From the NCBI GenBank assembly GCA_012800155.1, contig JAAZJX010000019.1, positions 1-7,203 on the forward strand: DNA of 7,203 bases, read 5' to 3'. Positions 5,524-7,203 of this stretch are shown here, piece by piece. This DNA comes from Candidatus Magasanikiibacteriota bacterium (GTDB lineage Bacteria; Patescibacteriota; Patescibacteriia; Magasanikbacterales; UBA922). The notes beneath the pieces were generated by a model. The model saw only the letters and a program-made list of their open reading frames with translations, had not been told where the DNA came from and searched no databases. Each line of letters starts with the position of its first letter. The stretch's first letter is position 1. Both the position numbers and the translations under genes were made by a program.

Positions 5524-7203
5524 ATGAATAATAAAATAAAATTTAAAAAAATATCTAAATTATTTATTTTAGGTTTTATTTTGTTTATTGGTATTTTTTA
5601 TTTTACTCCTGTTTTGGCTCAGTCAAATACTGTGGATACTTTTGGAATTGAAGCTATAGAAGAAAATATTAGTTTAGGTGGTGATGATATTAGAGTAACT
5701 GTTGCTAAAATTATTAGAGCTGTTTTAGGCTTACTTGGTCTAATTGCCGTGATTGTTGTTATTTATGGTGGTTTTGTTTATCTAACTTCAGGAGGAGAAG
5801 AAGATAAAATAGCCAAAGGTAAAAAAATATTGATTAATGGTGTGATTGGTTTGGTAATTATTCTCATGTCATTTATTATTGTTCAATTTTTATTGAATAA
5901 ATTATCAGAAGCGACAGGTTTAGTTGATAAAGATACTATTGATTCTAGATGTAGTAATACAGAATTTGCTTTATTAAATCCAGATATTTGTTATCCAGGT
6001 GGGTTACCAGATATTTGTGAATTAAAACATTTTGTAGTTACTAGTATTACTCCAGTTACGAATAATACGGGGATGAATAATGTAGCAATCAGAGTAATTT
6101 TTAGTCGAAAGATAAATTATGAAGATGGTGATATTACTATTAAACAAGATGGTTCTAATATATCAGATGATTTTGTATTTGAAGTAAAAGGTATTGAAGC
6201 TGGATATGAAAATTCTTTAGTAGAAGCTCAATATAATGGTACTAGTACTTGCGCTGATGAAACAAAATGCTTACCTTCTGGAAGATATGAAGTTGAAGTA
6301 AGTAGAAATGTTTCGGATAATAGAGGTAATTATTTGGAAACTGAAATTGATTGTGGTGATTATCCTAATATTGGTAGCTTTACTATTAATAGTGAAAACA
6401 ATTTTATAAAGGATGAAACCAAACCACTAGTAGAGGAGATGAGATTAGTAGATGGTAGTAAATTAGATGGAAGTTATTTATTAGCAGGTGAAGTTTATGA
6501 ATTTTTTACAGAAATAAGAGATAAAATAAATACATTATCTGATGGCGGAGCAGGTTATGTTCAAATGAATTTGAAAAAAGTTGATAGTAATTCTACTGGT
6601 TATAATTTTTTTGCTGGTTCGTCAATTGCTCGTGGTTCTGATACCACTGATGAGAATCCTTATAAGTTTGAATATAAGAGATTGAATATACCAAAAAATG
6701 CTAAACCTTTGGAATCTTTCTTACTTACTTTGGATGTTTTTGATATTGATAATAATCATACAACTGTAACTAGTACTTTTACTATTATTGCTGATCATTG
6801 TCGTAATGGAGTAAAAGATGGAGATGAAATAGATATTGATGTGGGTGGAAGTTGTGGAAGTATTGATTTTTGTATTCAAGATTCTGACTGTCCTTTTACT
6901 TATAGATGTGTAGATTCAGAGCCTGTGCCAATTCCTCCAGCAACTAGTGATTATCGTACTAAAAAATGTCAACCATTTCCTTATATTCAAGAAGTTGATC
7001 CAATGGATGGAGGAAGTGGAAATTGGATTAGTATTTTGGGTTATAATTTTGGTTCTTATAAAGAAAATGATGAAACTGGAATAATAGAATTTGGTTTGGA
7101 TACTAATAAGGATGATCAGCCTGATAAATGGGTATCAGCAGATATTGTGTCTTGTGGTGATGATAATAAACCAAGTTGGAATTCAAGTTGGATTGTTATA
7201 GAA
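5524..7203 (+). CDS. Secreted T4SS-pilin-domain protein with Ig-like and IPT/TIG modules (3' end beyond window)
   Basis: An ORF open from ATG 5524 to the right edge, 560 codons without a stop, so the C-terminus is missing. Residues 1-32 form a signal peptide with cleavage expected after VLA32. Residues 53-133 are a two-helix VirB2/TrbC-like pilin domain (helices about 64-88 and 102-125). Then come two Ig-like regions: about 169-297, with the strand NVAIRVIFSRKINYEDGDI, and about 299-424. A Cys-rich module follows at 426-482, of the CxNGxxDGxExDxDxGGxC type. From about 486 an IPT/TIG-like domain begins (PYIQEVDPMDGG, then WISILGYNFGS) and contains a calcium-type loop DTNKDDQPD (526-534). No Shine-Dalgarno sequence precedes the start. 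It is the tandem paralog of the gene before it, but carries a different set of external modules. Surface attachment or pilus function is inference; the true length is unknown. Confidence 0.88.
   Translation, partial: MNNKIKFKKISKLFILGFILFIGIFYFTPVLAQSNTVDTFGIEAIEENISLGGDDIRVTVAKIIRAVLGLLGLIAVIVVIYGGFVYLTSGGEEDKIAKGKKILINGVIGLVIILMSFIIVQFLLNKLSEATGLVDKDTIDSRCSNTEFALLNPDICYPGGLPDICELKHFVVTSITPVTNNTGMNNVAIRVIFSRKINYEDGDITIKQDGSNISDDFVFEVKGIEAGYENSLVEAQYNGTSTCADETKCLPSGRYEVEVSRNVSDNRGNYLETEIDCGDYPNIGSFTINSENNFIKDETKPLVEEMRLVDGSKLDGSYLLAGEVYEFFTEIRDKINTLSDGGAGYVQMNLKKVDSNSTGYNFFAGSSIARGSDTTDENPYKFEYKRLNIPKNAKPLESFLLTLDVFDIDNNHTTVTSTFTIIADHCRNGVKDGDEIDIDVGGSCGSIDFCIQDSDCPFTYRCVDSEPVPIPPATSDYRTKKCQPFPYIQEVDPMDGGSGNWISILGYNFGSYKENDETGIIEFGLDTNKDDQPDKWVSADIVSCGDDNKPSWNSSWIVIE
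5680..5922 (+). repeat. Pilin-domain paralogous block, copy 2
   Basis: Codons 53-133 match copy 1 (3437-3679) gaplessly. The best conserved stretch is AKIIRAVLGLLG, where 17 bases GCTAAAATTATTAGAGC are also identical in the DNA. Basic loop residues KGKKIL between the helices are kept in both copies, consistent with a cytoplasmic turn. Confidence 0.85.
6799..6969 (+). other. Cys-rich module in the second pilin/Ig-like protein
   Basis: Codons 426-482 hold Cys426, 444, 450, 456, 462 and 482. The opening CRNGVKDGDEIDID resembles a module found in many secreted proteins, where CxNGxxDGxETDxDCGGxC is the usual form. The cysteine normally before GG is Val440 here. Being extracytoplasmic, the cysteines probably form disulfides. 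Confidence 0.55.
7099..7125 (+). other. Calcium-type loop in the IPT/TIG region
   Basis: Codons 526-534 encode DTNKDDQPD, close to the DxDxDGxPD loop of thrombospondin type 3 repeats. It lies inside the predicted IPT/TIG-like domain of the second protein. Metal binding is inferred from the pattern only. Confidence 0.4.

Noticed and set aside
5460..5530. The two pilin/Ig-like genes as one gene broken by a frameshift or stop
   Set aside because: The second ORF has its own start, signal peptide and full pilin domain, so they are tandem paralogs rather than fragments.
3797..6948. Seven copies of the palindrome ACTAGT within the two pilin/Ig-like genes
   Set aside because: All seven are in frame and encode Thr-Ser with the favoured codons ACT and AGT, so protein composition explains them.

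Overview
The window looks like a chromosomal stretch from a Candidate Phyla Radiation (Patescibacteria) bacterium, most probably of the Parcubacteria/Paceibacteria side. The grounds are the strong A+T bias, very tight gene packing (3 to about 110 bp gaps), all genes on one strand, a bS21 with a long C-terminal tail, and above all two large secreted proteins of a type common in that group: a signal peptide, a two-helix VirB2/TrbC-like pilin domain, then Ig-like domains. The phylum call is fairly firm. Nothing finer can be read from this window. The standard bacterial code fits: every ORF is free of in-frame TGA, and hisS ends in TGA with another stop soon after, which argues against TGA-recoded lineages.

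Layout. Positions 1-261 hold tRNA-Val(GAC) and tRNA-Ile(GAT), neither with an encoded CCA end. tRNA-Ile has its own promoter and is followed by a terminator-like hairpin. Next come lepB (signal peptidase I) and hisS (histidyl-tRNA synthetase), 5 bp apart and probably co-transcribed from a promoter just upstream of lepB. HisRS carries an unusual N-terminal tail that is half lysine. Two tandem promoters then precede rpsU (bS21) and a GatB/YqeY-domain gene, a pairing known from many bacteria. rpsU is the only gene here with a strong Shine-Dalgarno sequence. The rest of the window (3257-7203) is occupied by two tandem paralogous genes for pilin-domain/Ig-like surface proteins. The first is complete (741 aa). 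The second has 560 codons visible and runs off the right edge.

How the parts relate. The left half is translation housekeeping: tRNAs, HisRS, bS21 and YqeY. The right half is cell-surface biology. LepB plausibly links the two, because both large proteins have signal peptides ending in Ala-Gln at a typical signal peptidase I site. After cleavage both would have a short outside N-terminus, a two-helix hairpin in the membrane and a long extracytoplasmic C-terminal part built of Ig-like, Cys-rich, Ca-loop-like and (second protein) IPT/TIG-like modules. A role as a surface fibre, adhesin or decorated secretion-pilus subunit is inference.
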